DNA of 64,000 nt from Lojkania enalia. Taxonomy: Eukaryota > Ascomycota > Dothideomycetes > Pleosporales. The notes beneath the pieces were generated by a model that was given only the letters and a program-made list of their open reading frames with translations, had not been told where the DNA came from and searched no databases. The position numbers and the translations under genes are program-made. How positions within the stretch are numbered: position 1 is the stretch's first letter; each line of letters opens with the position of its first letter. Positions 24,110 through 36,089 of this stretch are shown in pieces. The stretch is from positions 49,982 through 113,981 of the forward strand of contig ML986740.1 in NCBI GenBank assembly GCA_010094045.1, in the 5' to 3' direction.

Positions 24110-24820
24110 TATGGAATATGGAATCGATGCCGCCCTTCAGAATCAATACCAATTCCGCGATTTAGGTTGGCTTTGAACTATCAGGTCTCGATCTAGGTAA
24201 CACAGAATTACTCCGATGGTTGTCCAAGGGTGGAGTCAGTGCAAAGGCTTTGGTAGCCCCGCTATCTTAATAGAATACATCCACGAGAAAAGATAGGTCG
24301 GGAAGATTTTGATGCATTCGCTCATCTAATAGAGTCTGATTGGAGGCGATGAATGCGATGTAATTCAAGGTTCGTTAGATGACCAATGCATCTGGACTTT
24401 CTCAAAGTCCGGCTGCAGCTTATAGGTTGCATGCGGGGTAATCATGGAATGCTTGCCGTATACGAGGACATTGCCACAAGCGATTTTCCAGCTACATTGC
24501 TCCTCCTCTTTCAGGTTCTTAGTTACGGAATTACTCGACGGAGATCTTTCACACATCGCACCGATTAAGTCTCTATCACGTACCTCCCAGGCTACAGGGT
24601 CTACTAGATACATTGTCCTAGCTTATATGGTGCAATCTCGGAATTGATTCCCTAATGCCCTTCAAGGGTGATCACCAATCAGTTTAGCGCGTCGACGGCC
24701 CCGTATGCTATTAGGCCAGAGGATGACATCGGTCCACGACTTAGAGTCAAAAGTCTACCTCTCACCCGCTAAACTACAACCAATATCAGAGCTCACAATC
24801 AGTCAGTCGAAGTTTCGAAC
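24110..24820. promoter_or_regulatory. Divergent promoter region, SDR / P450
   Basis: The 711-bp gap between divergent starts at 24109 (minus) and 24821 (plus). Short open frames here show no similarity I recognise. No defined motif. Confidence 0.45.
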
Positions 24821-26782
24821 ATGATTCCCAACGGAAGCACTCAGTCAATCTTTGCGATTGTTATTTTCATTGCCATTTTACTTTGGCAGTTGAGCAAGGT
24901 AGGCCAGAGGCCAAAGGACTATCCACCAGGCCCACCTACCCTACCGCTGCTTGGTAACTTGCATCAAATTCCGGACAAGAAGCGTCATTTACAGTTCGAG
25001 AAATGGGCTCGCGAGTACGGGCCAATCTTCTCGCTAATGCTAGGCACCAAAACCATGATTGTGCTAAGTTCCGACCGGGCGATCAAAGATTTGGTTGATA
25101 AACGAGGCGCAATCTACTCCTCCAGGCCAGATGCGTACATTGCTCAAAATATCTTGAGTGGAGGACTTCGAGTCTTATTCATGGTATGTATGCCAGCAAA
25201 TACACCATTTCGGCGCAGATTCATCGTCTCAATGGACGACTGACTACTTTCTGATAGCCAAACTCTCCCACAGGTGTCTGGAAGATGGTCCGGAAATTTC
25301 TTCATGGAATTCTTAGCGTTTCGGCGGCACGTACATACGTGCCTTATCAGGACCTCGAAAATAAGGCCATGCTTCTTGGCTTTCTGGAGAGTCCGAACAA
25401 TTTTATCGAACATCTTCGACGATATACGGCATCATTAACCACACAAATGACTTTCGGATTCCGCACTACAAGCGTTGAAGATCCAAGATTTAAACAGGCG
25501 TTTGATGTATGCTACAATATTGGCATTGTAAATATTTGTACTAACTTGTTGTTCAAGATCTTCGACCGAAGTTCTGAGCTAATCGCGTCCCGGGTAAGTT
25601 ATGCCTGATTCCTTTCGCCAGACGTCTGACACAATTCTAACAACTCGATCGTTTTTAGACGGCTGCAATGCTGGATTTGTTGCCGATCCTGAGACAATTG
25701 CCTGATTTTCTGCTTCCAATCAAAAAAGAGGGAAAGAAAATTCACCGGAAGGAACGCGAGCTGTTTCGCAATTATTACTTAAACACAAAACAGAATCTAA
25801 AAAATGGTACCGCCAAGGTTAGTATCTCTAGAGCTTGGGAAAGCAAGAAGATACTAATAATAGGCGTGTGTAGCCATGTGTATGTAAAGATCTAGTCCAA
25901 ATGCAGGCAAAGGAAGGTTTCACCGACGATCTAGCTGCGTACATCAGCGGATCGGTTTTGCAAGCAGGCTCTGAAACTACTGCTAGTATTCTTGTGGGTT
26001 TCGTCCAAGCGATGGTTATCTGGCCCGAAGTGGCCAGAATGGCACAGGAAGAGCTGGACCGCGTTTGCGGGGATCGTTTTCCCGACCTGAATGATGTACC
26101 CAATTTGCCATACATCAGAGCCTGTGCAAAAGAGACCCTACGTTGGATGCCAGGGTTCTTCTTAGGCATACCGCACGCCGTAACAAAAGATGACACATAC
26201 CTTGGTTATCGAATTCCTAAAGGTGCCACCGTCATACTCAATATTTGGTAAGATATGCCCTACAATTCGCCACTACAATATACTCCTTCGAAACTAATTG
26301 TATTCTTTAGGGCCGTGCATATGGACCCTGAACGGCATCCAGATCCACGGAAATTTGAACCAATGCGCTACATCAACGACAATCAGTCATCCATAGACGC
26401 AGCAAACAATCCAGACCCCACTCAGCGCGACCATTTCGTCTTCGGTGCTGGCAGACGTAGATGCCAGGGAATGCATATCGCCGATAGGTCAATTTACCTT
26501 GCAATATCTCGTTTGCTATGGGCATTTGATTTCAAGAGAGCCGTGGATCCCAAAACGCAACAAGAGATAGTGCCTGACATGAATTACCTCGCAGATGGTA
26601 TGATGTCGCTGCCTCACCCTTTTCCGGCGAATATTGTTCCACGGAATGCATACAAAGCACAGTGTGTTAGAGACGAATGGACAGAAGTATCAAAATTGCT
26701 GGATGCGGAGGCACAGTGGAAGGAGGTCCCGAAAGGATTGAAATGGAACGACGAGCAACCTCAAACAGATGATATAATGTAG
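24821..26782 (+). CDS. Cytochrome P450 monooxygenase
   Basis: Predicted 567-aa microsomal heme monooxygenase. Exons are 24821-25183, 25258-25593, 25659-25817, 25874-26247 and 26311-26782. An N-terminal membrane anchor (IFAIVIFIAILLW) is followed by the proline hinge YPPGPPTLPLLGN. The I-helix oxygen-binding motif AGSETT is at residues 317-322, ExxR at 373-376 (ETLR), and the heme loop FGAGRRRCQG has its ligand at Cys462. Length is slightly above the usual 500-530 aa because of a C-terminal extension after NIVPRNAYKAQ. It belongs to the broad fungal CYP group seen in aromatic polyketide clusters. In salicylaldehyde/epoxyquinol pathways the P450 hydroxylates the ring or benzylic carbon; that role is inferred here from its position between the core SDR and flavin oxidase genes. 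Confidence 0.93.
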
Positions 26783-27247
26783 CACGGCTCATATATATTG
26801 AGATAGATTTGATAAATCTGAATGTGTCTTCACCGTCAGCGTTTAAAAACGATATTAGAGATAGAGAGCTAGTGCAAATATAACAGCTTAGACAAAGACC
26901 ATTTGCCCACTAATCCTCAAAGATCTCAAAATTGAAGAAATTGACGATTTTGAGGTGTTCATTACTATGTAGAATAACAGAGCCTGATGATGGCCTTATC
27001 TACGCAGATTTCGCGTAGAAGGTTACCTGGGCATACCCCACTCAAAACACGTGATTTTCTACGTAGCAGAAGTGCTATCATATAGTGCGCGGGATTTCGT
27101 TGCGAGCAAAAATATCTTAAATTAAGCAAAGATATATAATTTTTATTCTGTCCGCTGCGAAACATTCATAACGCACAAATGGAAGTGCAGCTTTTAGCCT
27201 TCGTCTAATCGACCACGAAGCCTATCTACACCCCATAATTTTCACAG
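26783..27247. other. Convergent intergenic region
   Basis: Shared 3' flank of the P450 (+) and flavin oxidase (-). No gene recognised. Confidence 0.5.
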
Positions 27248-29023
27248 CTATGTTGCACGCTGCGTCCAGTTACCGTGAACGGGATAATGGGTAGGTATGG
27301 GATTGTTAAAACCAAACACATTGGACGGGTCCCATTTCTTCTTTAAAGCTGCTAGTCGGGGTAACTTGTCGGCTCTATAGACCTGTTCGATCGTCTCGTC
27401 ACCATGCGCGTAATTGACGTAAATGCTGTGCTCTGGGTAACCCGAGTTGATATCCCAGGTCTGGCGAAGTCCAAGTGCCATCTGAGTTCCATCCTCAATA
27501 ACAGTCTGATTCGAAGGATCATCTGCATAAATCCCGACTTGGCTACATGCTAGTGTTAGGTCAAAGTTCATTTGCGTGCTTAATTTGAGGGGATGGTGCT
27601 AAAAATAATGGACGTACATGTAGGCTATGGCGTCTCTCCACGGATACGCAGTGTAATCGTGGCCGCGGGCTGCAGTAGCTTGGTTGGGAAAGACTTCGAT
27701 GTTGATATAGCTCCCACGTGAATTTGGGTAATCTTTCCACCACTGCTGCAATTTCTCAAAGCTTTGTTGATAGACTGGGGCGGATAAAGAGCGCAAATTC
27801 ACCGTATAGAAATCACGATATTCTTCCCTTAAACATAGGAGTTCGGCGCCAAATCCTCCAATCGATGTTGCGAGCAGCTTGTTCCAGGGGATATATTCAT
27901 AAGCATCGACTGAAGCGGGACCCAGCTCTAGGAATTGCTCCATGAATTCTCGTCCCTCTGCTTCAGGACCCATCCAAACCCAATTGGCTAGTAGCTGCCC
28001 CTATGATGTGGTTGTCAGTGTTGAAATCCATCAGTTTGGTAGGGAAGATTCTCAGCATACTTCACCTGTGGTTTCGTTATAACTCATAATATGGATTCCA
28101 GCTACATTTCCTGGTAGTTTGTTCTCAAGTGACTCCAGGTATTCAAAATACCTCATAGATTGGCTTGGCGAGAATATGATATCGGCATTGAGCACATGGC
28201 CGTCATTGTGATCTGCCATCCTGTGGGCCTGGAAAGTGGCGGAAGTAATTATGCCGAGATTAGCCCCGGCCCCGCGCATGCCCCAGAATAGATCCGAGTT
28301 CTCGGTTTCAGATACCTGGACAAGATCTCCTGTTGAGGTAACAACACGTGCCGAGATTAGGGCATCTGTTACTAGGCCGAAATAGCCCATGTAGCGCCCA
28401 ACGCCAGCACCAACAGTTAGGCCGACATATCCTGGGCAGGATCCTGAGCCGCCCTCTTCGAAACAGTGAGTGGTCTGATATAGAGTTGTAGTCATGGGGA
28501 ATCTTACGTATCATGAGACCAGCCTCGGCCAAGTCATCTTGAAAGTCGCCAATACCAGCGGAGCCACCCATAGTGATAGTGCCAGCCACTTCATCAATTT
28601 CGTAAGTGCTGAGCTGGGCAAGATCGATTGCCAAGCCCTTGTGAAGTCTTTTCCACGTGGTAGTGAAGCCATGACGTTTCCCCGTGGCGAGGAACGGAAT
28701 GTGATATTTTCTTGCAAGCTTAACCTACACGTTCCGCATTAGTATTGCTTCAATACTGAATAGTCCTTCGAGTCACGCACAGCTGCTATTACATCTTCCT
28801 CATTTACGGGACTGATAGCTGCAGAGAAAGTTGGCGCGCCGGTTATTGTCCATCGGCTCGTGGCATTGTGGAATTCATCGCTGCCTGCGAAGGACACGAC
28901 AGTTCCGGGAGACCAATTATTGCGTGGGTTTGTCAGTACGCCCCTCAGATCAGGGTACTGGTGCGAGTTAAACGGGGCTGCATAGACTGCGGCCACCCAA
29001 AGGTAGGCCAAGGAGATCTTCAT
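27248..29023 (-). CDS. Secreted FAD-linked oxidase, berberine-bridge-enzyme type
   Basis: Predicted 522-aa flavoprotein oxidase. Minus-strand exons are 29023-28781, 28724-28508, 28455-28061, 28000-27618 and 27578-27248. A signal peptide (MKISLAYLWVAAVYAAP) suggests entry into the secretory pathway. The FAD-binding (PCMH) domain has His99 in TGKRHGF and Cys160 in GSGSCPGYVG, the two positions that hold bicovalently attached FAD in this family. DLFWGMRGAGANLGI follows. The C-terminal BBE domain reads YVNYAHGDETIEQVY and KKKWDPSNVFGFNNPI. Such enzymes oxidise alcohols or rings using O2. In related clusters one converts a benzyl alcohol or quinol intermediate to the aldehyde or quinone; the substrate here is inferred. 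The upstream GTT/ACC codons before 29023 lack an ATG, fixing the start. Confidence 0.92.
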
Positions 29024-29967
29024 GGTGATGGTAACCAATGAGCTGAATTTGCCCCGTACAACTTATGCAACACGATACGTTTTGCAGAAGATTTCGCTGA
29101 GAAACCTCCCAAAAGCTCAGCAGCGTTTTATATACTTCTAAAATCCCTAACAAGCGAGATTCCTTCCTCTAGCAAAGGAGCCCGCTGGGTCTGTGTGGCG
29201 TCGTCTGCTACATGGGAGTGGTCGAGGCGATGTAAGCCACGCTCGTGCCAGCATAATGAATCCCGAATCCTCGTATTGTCGGTACCTTGCCGATCTCGCT
29301 GTCAGACTGGGTCGTATCCAGGGTATATCCCAGTGATCTTTTGGGGCTGCTGTCTGATGTGCGGCTTTTAAAAGTGGAAACCTCTCCTTGTGATTGGTGA
29401 CATTGTGCCCGTGCACAAATTTATGACAGTACGAACAAAACATAAACCGTGCATATCACACTAAGCCCACTGCCTTCCGTATCTTGCCTTGTGGGTCACC
29501 TAATTCATGCCGCTGCTCTCACGTTATTGTGCGAATTTGATACTCTTTCCAGGAAGATCTGGCCCGGGCAAGCCGGTTCAAAATCTTCGGGTGTAATGCC
29601 ATATACGAGTCAGCTCAGGTTCAATTGCATGGATTGGCTAGGCTTGTTCCGGTGCCAAGCTGATCAAAAATTGTCGGAGATACATTTGCCATAAAAACTC
29701 CGATCCGGCGTGTGAGACTGCAGGGAACCTGCTCACCGTAAACTGTTAATTGACCGATGTAGAGGCTAGATCCTCGCATGCATCTTCACAATCAGCATAG
29801 TATGGCCCTATCAAATTGGAGTATCTCATGATTATGCATTTAGCTTGGGATTATTGTCAAGTGTTTATCTTCAGAATCGTATCCAAGTCTGCATATGATT
29901 GCCGTGATCCGAATAAATTCCCAGTTTCAACGACTATCCAGAGGAAGTCTCGGGTTCCTATTCCGTC
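29024..29967. promoter_or_regulatory. Divergent promoter region, flavin oxidase / SDR
   Basis: 944 bp between divergent start codons. It must contain both promoters; no conserved operator or additional gene is recognised. Confidence 0.45.
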
Positions 29968-31058
29968 ATGTCCCCAATATTCACTATCTCGCCTGAAAGG
30001 AGAGCAAGCAAGCTTCATTTTTTCTATCGCCAGCTCTTTGTCACTCCTCCACCAGTATTACCCTCCCAAAAGGACCTTACAGGAAAGGTTGCGATCGTCA
30101 CAGGGGCTAACAGTGGCCTTGGGCTAGAGACCGCGCGTCAGCTGTTGGGACTAGGATGCAAAGTCATTCTTGCTGTTCGTGATGAGAAGAAGGGTGAGAT
30201 GGCCCGCGAGGACCTTGCTCGCAGCCAAAAGCTTGCTTCGGCTGGCATGATTGAAGTCTGGAAACTGGACCTGTCATCGTACTCTTCTATCTTAGCATTC
30301 GTTGAGCAAGTGAAAGGGTTAGATCGTTTGGATATGGCAATCCTCAATGCCGGACTTTGGAAGGTTACCGAATCATTCAGCCCAACGGGGTACGAAGAGA
30401 CCATTCAAGTCAACTATCTATCGAATGTACTTCTCACGTTGCTCTTGCTACCCATAATTAGGGACAAGAAAGTAGGAAACGAGGCCGGACACATCGTGGT
30501 GGTAAATTCGGACGTTGCTTCTTGGGCTAAATTTGAAGAGAGAACATCAAAACCGCTATTGCCAGTCTTCAAGCAGAAGATGATGAAGTGGAATGATGCA
30601 GAGCGTTATGGCACATCAAAATTGCTCGGACAAATCTTCTTGAGCGAGTTAGCGAAGCGAGTTCCCTCATCAGCAGTCACCATATCATTTGCTAACTGCG
30701 GCCTTTGTCGAGGTTCGAGTTTGAGTCGTCAGTTCACTGGTATAGCTCGTCATATCTTAGATGTTATATATGGACTAATCGGCCGGAAATGCGATGTTGG
30801 CGCTCGCACATTCGTCCACGCAGTTACAACCCTGGGGCAAGAGACACACGGTCAATATATCGAAGATGCAAAAGTCCAGCCGTAAGTTATATCCTCTGTC
30901 TCGGAATGAAAGCTGCTAACATATTCTTATCCAGCATGGCACCGCTGGCTTATGCGTCGCACCACAATCATGTCGCGAAAACGCTTTATGAGGAGACTGT
31001 GAGAGAGCTTTCGTTTGCAGGTGTCCAAGGCATTGTAGACGAGTTTGCTAGCCATTGA
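29968..31058 (+). CDS. SDR of the retinol-dehydrogenase/WWOX-like type
   Basis: Predicted 345-aa NADP-dependent dehydrogenase/reductase. Exons are 29968-30881 and 30935-31058. TGANSGLG is at residues 45-52, NAG near 127-129, Ser181 follows IVVVN, and Tyr214/Lys218 lie in YGTSK. The N-terminal 35-residue extension before the Rossmann fold and the C-terminal YASHHNHVAKTLYEETVREL tail are typical of fungal retinol-dehydrogenase-like SDRs. It is divergently paired with the berberine-bridge-type oxidase. In salicylaldehyde clusters an SDR of this subtype acts on carbonyl or hydroxyl groups late in the pathway; the specific step here is inferred. Confidence 0.93.
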
Positions 31059-31385
31059 ACGAATAAGACATGAGCATCTGTTAGAAGAATACGGAATTTC
31101 CGGCATCGATCAACTTCTCCACCCGGAAAAGGTCCAAAATCATTCCAAATGCTACAGACGTACGAGGCTTTTGCCTACGGTTCCATAATTTTGGTTCAGA
31201 TCTCCACTTAAGATCTAGCAACATTGCAATCCCCATGGTAGTCAAAATTTCGAGTCAAGTGGGGTTACTTGAATTGGCGTGTATAGCGCTATGTTTATCG
31301 TTTACGAATGTAAAATAAAGCTCTCTTAACGTTCTTCGTTTCTCAAAAGAGGAAGTTATTAGACTATTTTCGGGAGGTTCTATTT
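31059..31385. other. Convergent intergenic region
   Basis: 3' flanks of the SDR (+) and cupin (-) genes. Nothing else recognised. Confidence 0.5.
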
Positions 31386-32227
31386 CTATTTATCCGACTC
31401 GCGATGAACACCGTTCGATTCTCCAACATACTCAGGATAGCTTGGCTTGTATCTAGGACGAACATATATTAGCTTGAGCTTTCGAATATCATGGGAAAAA
31501 CATACCCTAGTATTCTTGCCGCAATCCAATAGGCCGCTATGTAGTGAAGGAGTTTTAAAAACCAGAGAGGTACCCAGAAATCTGGGGTCAAGACTGTCCC
31601 AGCGTCATAGCAAATTAATAAAACCTGCAAAAAAGACGGTTTAACGTTTTCTCGGGTACAATCTGCAAGATACCCAATGAAGTTCCTTAGGAAATTGGTA
31701 TCAAAGCTGTGGTCGAGGCCCTGAGGCTCAGTCCAGACATTGAAGATAAGATCTTCCGTTCCCGAAGGGTGGGCCCAAAATCGATGGCTGTATACTTGAT
31801 CAGCAAGAGTCGGAGAGTTTCGAATCGTTTGCTACACTCCAGACCTACCGGGTTCCACGGGGGATAGTGACCTTCCCATCAGTCTTAGTGACTACGTGCT
31901 TCGTTCCATTTTTCACGACACCGAGTGTGCCCTGCTGAACCTCGAAGAATTCAGATTGCAAAAAGTGTATATGCCTGTTTCAAATCTGTCAGTCATTATT
32001 CCGGAACGTCTAAGCAGCAAGAACACTCACAAGGGTGGGCCAGAGAGTCCACGCTTAACGAGGGGATTATCGATATAATGAGTCTCCCTCACGAACCATC
32101 GGCCGTCCTCCGCCTTTAGAAATTCAAACAGTGCGGCGTCACCGGCAGACAGGAGCTCTGTCTTGTCGGCTGTATTTGTTCGGTGTGCCGGCCGAGGGGA
32201 TAACCACAATTGCAGGGCCCGTGCCAT
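31386..32227 (-). CDS. Cupin-domain protein with complete metal site and hydrophobic C-terminus
   Basis: Predicted 223-aa protein, visible only after splicing: exons 32227-32031, 31974-31849, 31787-31506 and 31452-31386, all phases matching. The first cupin motif reads HIHFLQSEFFEVQQG, giving His67, His69 and Glu74. The second reads IPRGTRHRFWAHP, giving His109. This is the full 3-His/1-Glu cupin metal site, unlike the two other cupins in this cluster. The region near residues 165-200 is strongly hydrophobic (VLLICYDAG, WVPLWFLKLLHYIAAYWIAA), suggesting membrane association. Proteins of this type in fungal clusters are unassigned oxygenases or isomerases. The gene lies between the SDR and the MFS exporter. 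Expression and function are inferred. Confidence 0.85.
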
Positions 32228-33244
32228 GTTCAAAGGCACGTCGTTTGGATAACTTGATGGGGTTCTGACTGTGACCGTTTATGTGCTGCATCGTGATTTT
32301 AATTGGCCGCAAACATGGGTCAATTGGCGACGCAGATGGCTACTTCTCTCCATATTCATGGTGGTGTGAGTCTCACATGTCCGGACTTTCTGTCGATGTA
32401 TATGCGTACTTGCACAACGGTGCACTCGAGCCGCCGAGTATCGGTGTCAAGGTCTCTTCACGTACACGAGCATGCATCGGCCGGGAACTTAAACTACTAA
32501 GCTAGACCTTAATCAGCTACGGACCGCTTATCAATCAGTAAGTTACGATTACCCGATATGGCGACGCTAGATTGCCGGATACAGGTGGTGCGGGTATCCT
32601 TCGTGGATTACTTGCCTACATTTTGCGGCTGGCTCTGACCTGCATATACGGGAACTAACAGGGGTCTTGACCGTTGCGGGTCGCACAGACTCGGACCCTC
32701 TGCCAAGAGGAACGCCACGCTGCCGTCGTCCCGTCCCGCGGAAAGTTTTAGAAACTCCGTCCTGTGGGTAGTTGTGCACTGTCCAAGAGTGGGTATGGAA
32801 GGTTAAACTACTTCGTGTATGTAATTTATAGTGTGCACAGAAACTTGCCTCACTAAGGTGGCCGTGCCACCTTACAAATTCAGCAACGGAGAATGCTTAG
32901 AAATCGGGCGACTTGCAATGTTCCAGAGACAACTATGCCCTGCCATCAATTTGTTTGTTACTTGGACCGTGCCGTATTACAGGCCCACGGATAAGACTTT
33001 GTAGTCACGTGAAATTCACCTCTTGGCGCTCGGGCCCATGGAAAGCAACCGTGCGCCTGGCTATACTTTTCGCGCGCGGAGATGGAATACTATCGATTTT
33101 TCATTACTCCTCTCGTCTCAAGCGCCTGCCGACACACTCAACTCCATTCATAGCGTCGTCTGCAGTTGTACAAGAGGCAGGAGTATGATACGGAAATCGA
33201 AGACACTCTAAATAGAACGAAATCGCACTTGAACGCCATCCAGA
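32228..33244. promoter_or_regulatory. Divergent promoter region, cupin / MFS transporter
   Basis: 1017 bp between divergent starts. Short open frames here have no similarity I recognise. No clear operator or RNA gene seen. Confidence 0.45.
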
Positions 33245-35378
33245 ATGGAAAATACTAGCGAATCATCTAAATCGGCTCAAATTCACATGGAAGATGGGAA
33301 CGAGAAGAAGCTTGGGGCGGATGATACGAGCGTAAAGAACACACCAGTCGCAAGTATAACCCAGCAAGACTCAGAGCTAGAGCGAAGCACCGAGACTGTG
33401 AATGAGGGGGCGGACCCGGAAAGAACGATTCGTGGCTTCCAGGTGTGTAAACTGTACAATATTTGACGGCTCTTCGATTTGACTATTTTCTACAGTGGTT
33501 CTTGGCCTACTCATCACTTATTTCGACAGTGCTTCTCTATGCTCTTGACGGAACCATTGTGGGTTGACCTTGCTCTTGAGTAGCGTCTTTTGTGAAGCAA
33601 TGAGACTAACCTTTAGAAGGTTGCGGATATTCAGCCTCCCATTGTTGCAACACTCGGAGAAATCGAGAAGCTACCATGGATTGGTATTGCTCTTGCCGTA
33701 GGAACCATTTCAATCCTTCCACTGTAAGATTCGCTGATTTGTTTACCCTTCATTTTCATTCTGCATCACTGACGAAAGCCATTTCGACCTGTAGAGGCAA
33801 GGCATATGGCGTCTTCAACGTGAAATGGCTCTTCATGTCTATGGTTGTCATTTTCGAGATCGGTAGTGTCGTTTGTGGTGCTGCACCAAACATGAACGCA
33901 TTTATCATAGGACGGGTAATTCAAGGCATAGGTAAGTTTGAGTCTGTTAGGAGAAACGATTACTGAACACATATAGGCGGCTGTGGATGCTATACCGGCT
34001 CGCTATCTTTTATTTCTATGACGACCACCAAGGCCGAGCGTCCGCTTTATCTCGCTGGCGTCATTGCTGTTTGGGGTATTGGCAGTGTAATTGGTCCTGT
34101 CGTCGGCGGGGCATTTGCGGAGAGTAGTGTCACTTGGAGGAGTGAGCAACTTCCCGGTTGAAAGGCATTCTTTCGCACATGTGCTGACAACATGTGTTCC
34201 AGTGGCCTTCTATATTAATCTTGCAATCGCAGCCCTCACGGCTCCAGGACTCATTTTTTACTTACCTAGTATTAACCCTGTCGACCTCCCGTTTACCAAA
34301 AAGCTTTTGACGCAAGACTGGGTTGGCCTTTTCGTATTCTCGGCTGGCTCCGTGTGTTTCACCTTTGCACTCGCTTTCGGAGGCGCTGTTTACGCCTTTG
34401 ATAGCCCACCCCTAATATCGTTTTGGGTGGTAACAGGCGTTCTGCTAATTGCTTTCATCGTCGTTACCCTCCGCCCAATCGGCGTTCCGAAGGAACATCG
34501 ACTTTACCCACTCCATTTGAACAAAAACATGCAAATGAACCTCTTGATGCTCGCGGTTTTTGTATCCATGGGCGCCATGATGGTTACTCTATACTACACA
34601 CCTTTGTTCTTCCAGTTTAGCAGAGGTGACACCCCGGTAATGGCCGGCGTCCGACTCTTACCATTCATGTGCTGCATCATTGCGGCAGAAGTGATCAATG
34701 GTGGATTAATGCCAAAATTCGGGTATCACATGCCCTGGTATGTTGTGGGAAGCACACTGCTGCTTGTCGGCTCGGCACTCATGAGTAAGCTTGCTGCTGG
34801 TTTCCGCTTCCCGGGCTTTTACTAACCGTTGCTAGTGACGCTGGACAACTCGACTACTGCAAATCAAATTTACGGTTACACAGCTCTCATTGGACTAGGT
34901 TGCGGCACCTACTTGACTGCCGGTTTTGCAGTGGCTCAAGTACTCGTCCCAGCTTCTGAACTTAGCAACAGTGTAGGCTTTATGGCTATTGGTAAGCTTT
35001 ACCTTTTAATTATTAGACAACTACTAATGATTATCGTAGGACAGATGATGGGTCAGATCGTGCTACTATGCCTAGCGGGTACCTTATACCAGAATCTTGC
35101 CTATACCCGGATCATGGATGTCGTTCCGGATATATCAAGACCGCGTGCTTTTCAATTGACCACTGGGCGTCATAGCCCAGTCTTCGAAGGCCTCGGTGAA
35201 GAACTCCAGCTTGAAGTGGTTAAAATTGTTACACGTGGCATCCGCAATGCCTTTGCGCCCATTGTTCCAGCTGCGGCTCTTTCGCTCATCGCCTCGCTTT
35301 TCATGACTGTGAGTTTTTCAATTGCCTTGCGAATATCTTGCTAAGCTAAATTTCTGCCAGCGCAAGAAGCTTTATTAA
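33245..35378 (+). CDS. MFS transporter, 14-TM efflux type, cluster exporter candidate
   Basis: Predicted 563-aa membrane transporter in nine exons: 33245-33442, 33496-33558, 33620-33723, 33795-33931, 33977-34141, 34203-34784, 34836-34991, 35040-35308 and 35361-35378. The last exon adds only five residues and the stop. An N-terminal hydrophilic tail of about 65 residues precedes helix 1 and LDGTIVADIQPPIV, the family signature. GKAYGVFNVKWLF follows, then GRVIQGIGGGCGCYTG and GSVIGPVVGGAFAESSVTWR (motif C region). The usual TWRW is TWRM here. It matches fungal DHA1 toxin/metabolite exporters in length and motif order. Position inside the cluster argues for export of, or self-protection from, the polyketide product. 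Confidence 0.92.
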
Positions 35379-36089
35379 GACTAGTTTTGCGAACAGACGT
35401 CAAAAAGATTCCTTGCCTAGACATTGTACGAATATTGCTCGGGCCTCTATTTGATTAGACTTGAAATGCATTCCTACAAAGTTGTGTTTTACTACGAGGG
35501 GAGGAGTGAAGCATCCCGTTACAATCACTAGATAGAATACAATGTCAGCTTTACAGATTAAAAACGTTGCAACTTCCTCATATTTGACCAGTGTCGTAAT
35601 TTTGAATTTACCGGTACGCCAGACAAAACAAAAACCCCTTGCATTTACCTAATTCCTCTTCGGCCACTCTCACGCCAAATGCGAACAGACAATTTCCTGA
35701 CGTGCTCCACATTTCTTGTGTCGTTGTGATAGGATTGCAGCCGCTCGATCCGTTCTGGGATCAACCTCGGGGTTTTTGTTTTCATCAGAGATGACGAGGC
35801 ATCAAATCAGCCTCTCGTAAAACCCGTATCGATCCCTGTCACACCACAGTTGGTGGCGCGCGGACGCCCTGATGGCGCTGGGAGAGGCGCAAAAGGAAGC
35901 GGGAATTAAACCACTATAAGCGAGCACGGACTGATTCGCGCACAGGAATGGATTGCCAAAAGGGGGCTGAAAATAAGCCGAGTCGCTGGTATGGTCAGTA
36001 GATTGTATAAAGCATGGAGACCGGCCACCACGATGGAGGTGCGACGAGGTGATACTCGACATATTACGTGAACCACGTGGTCCGCAATC
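35379..36089. promoter_or_regulatory. Intergenic region upstream of second flavin oxidase
   Basis: 711 bp holding the MFS 3' flank and the promoter of the oxidase at 36090. A CACGTGG E-box-like site lies about 15 bp before the ATG. No gene recognised. Confidence 0.45.
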
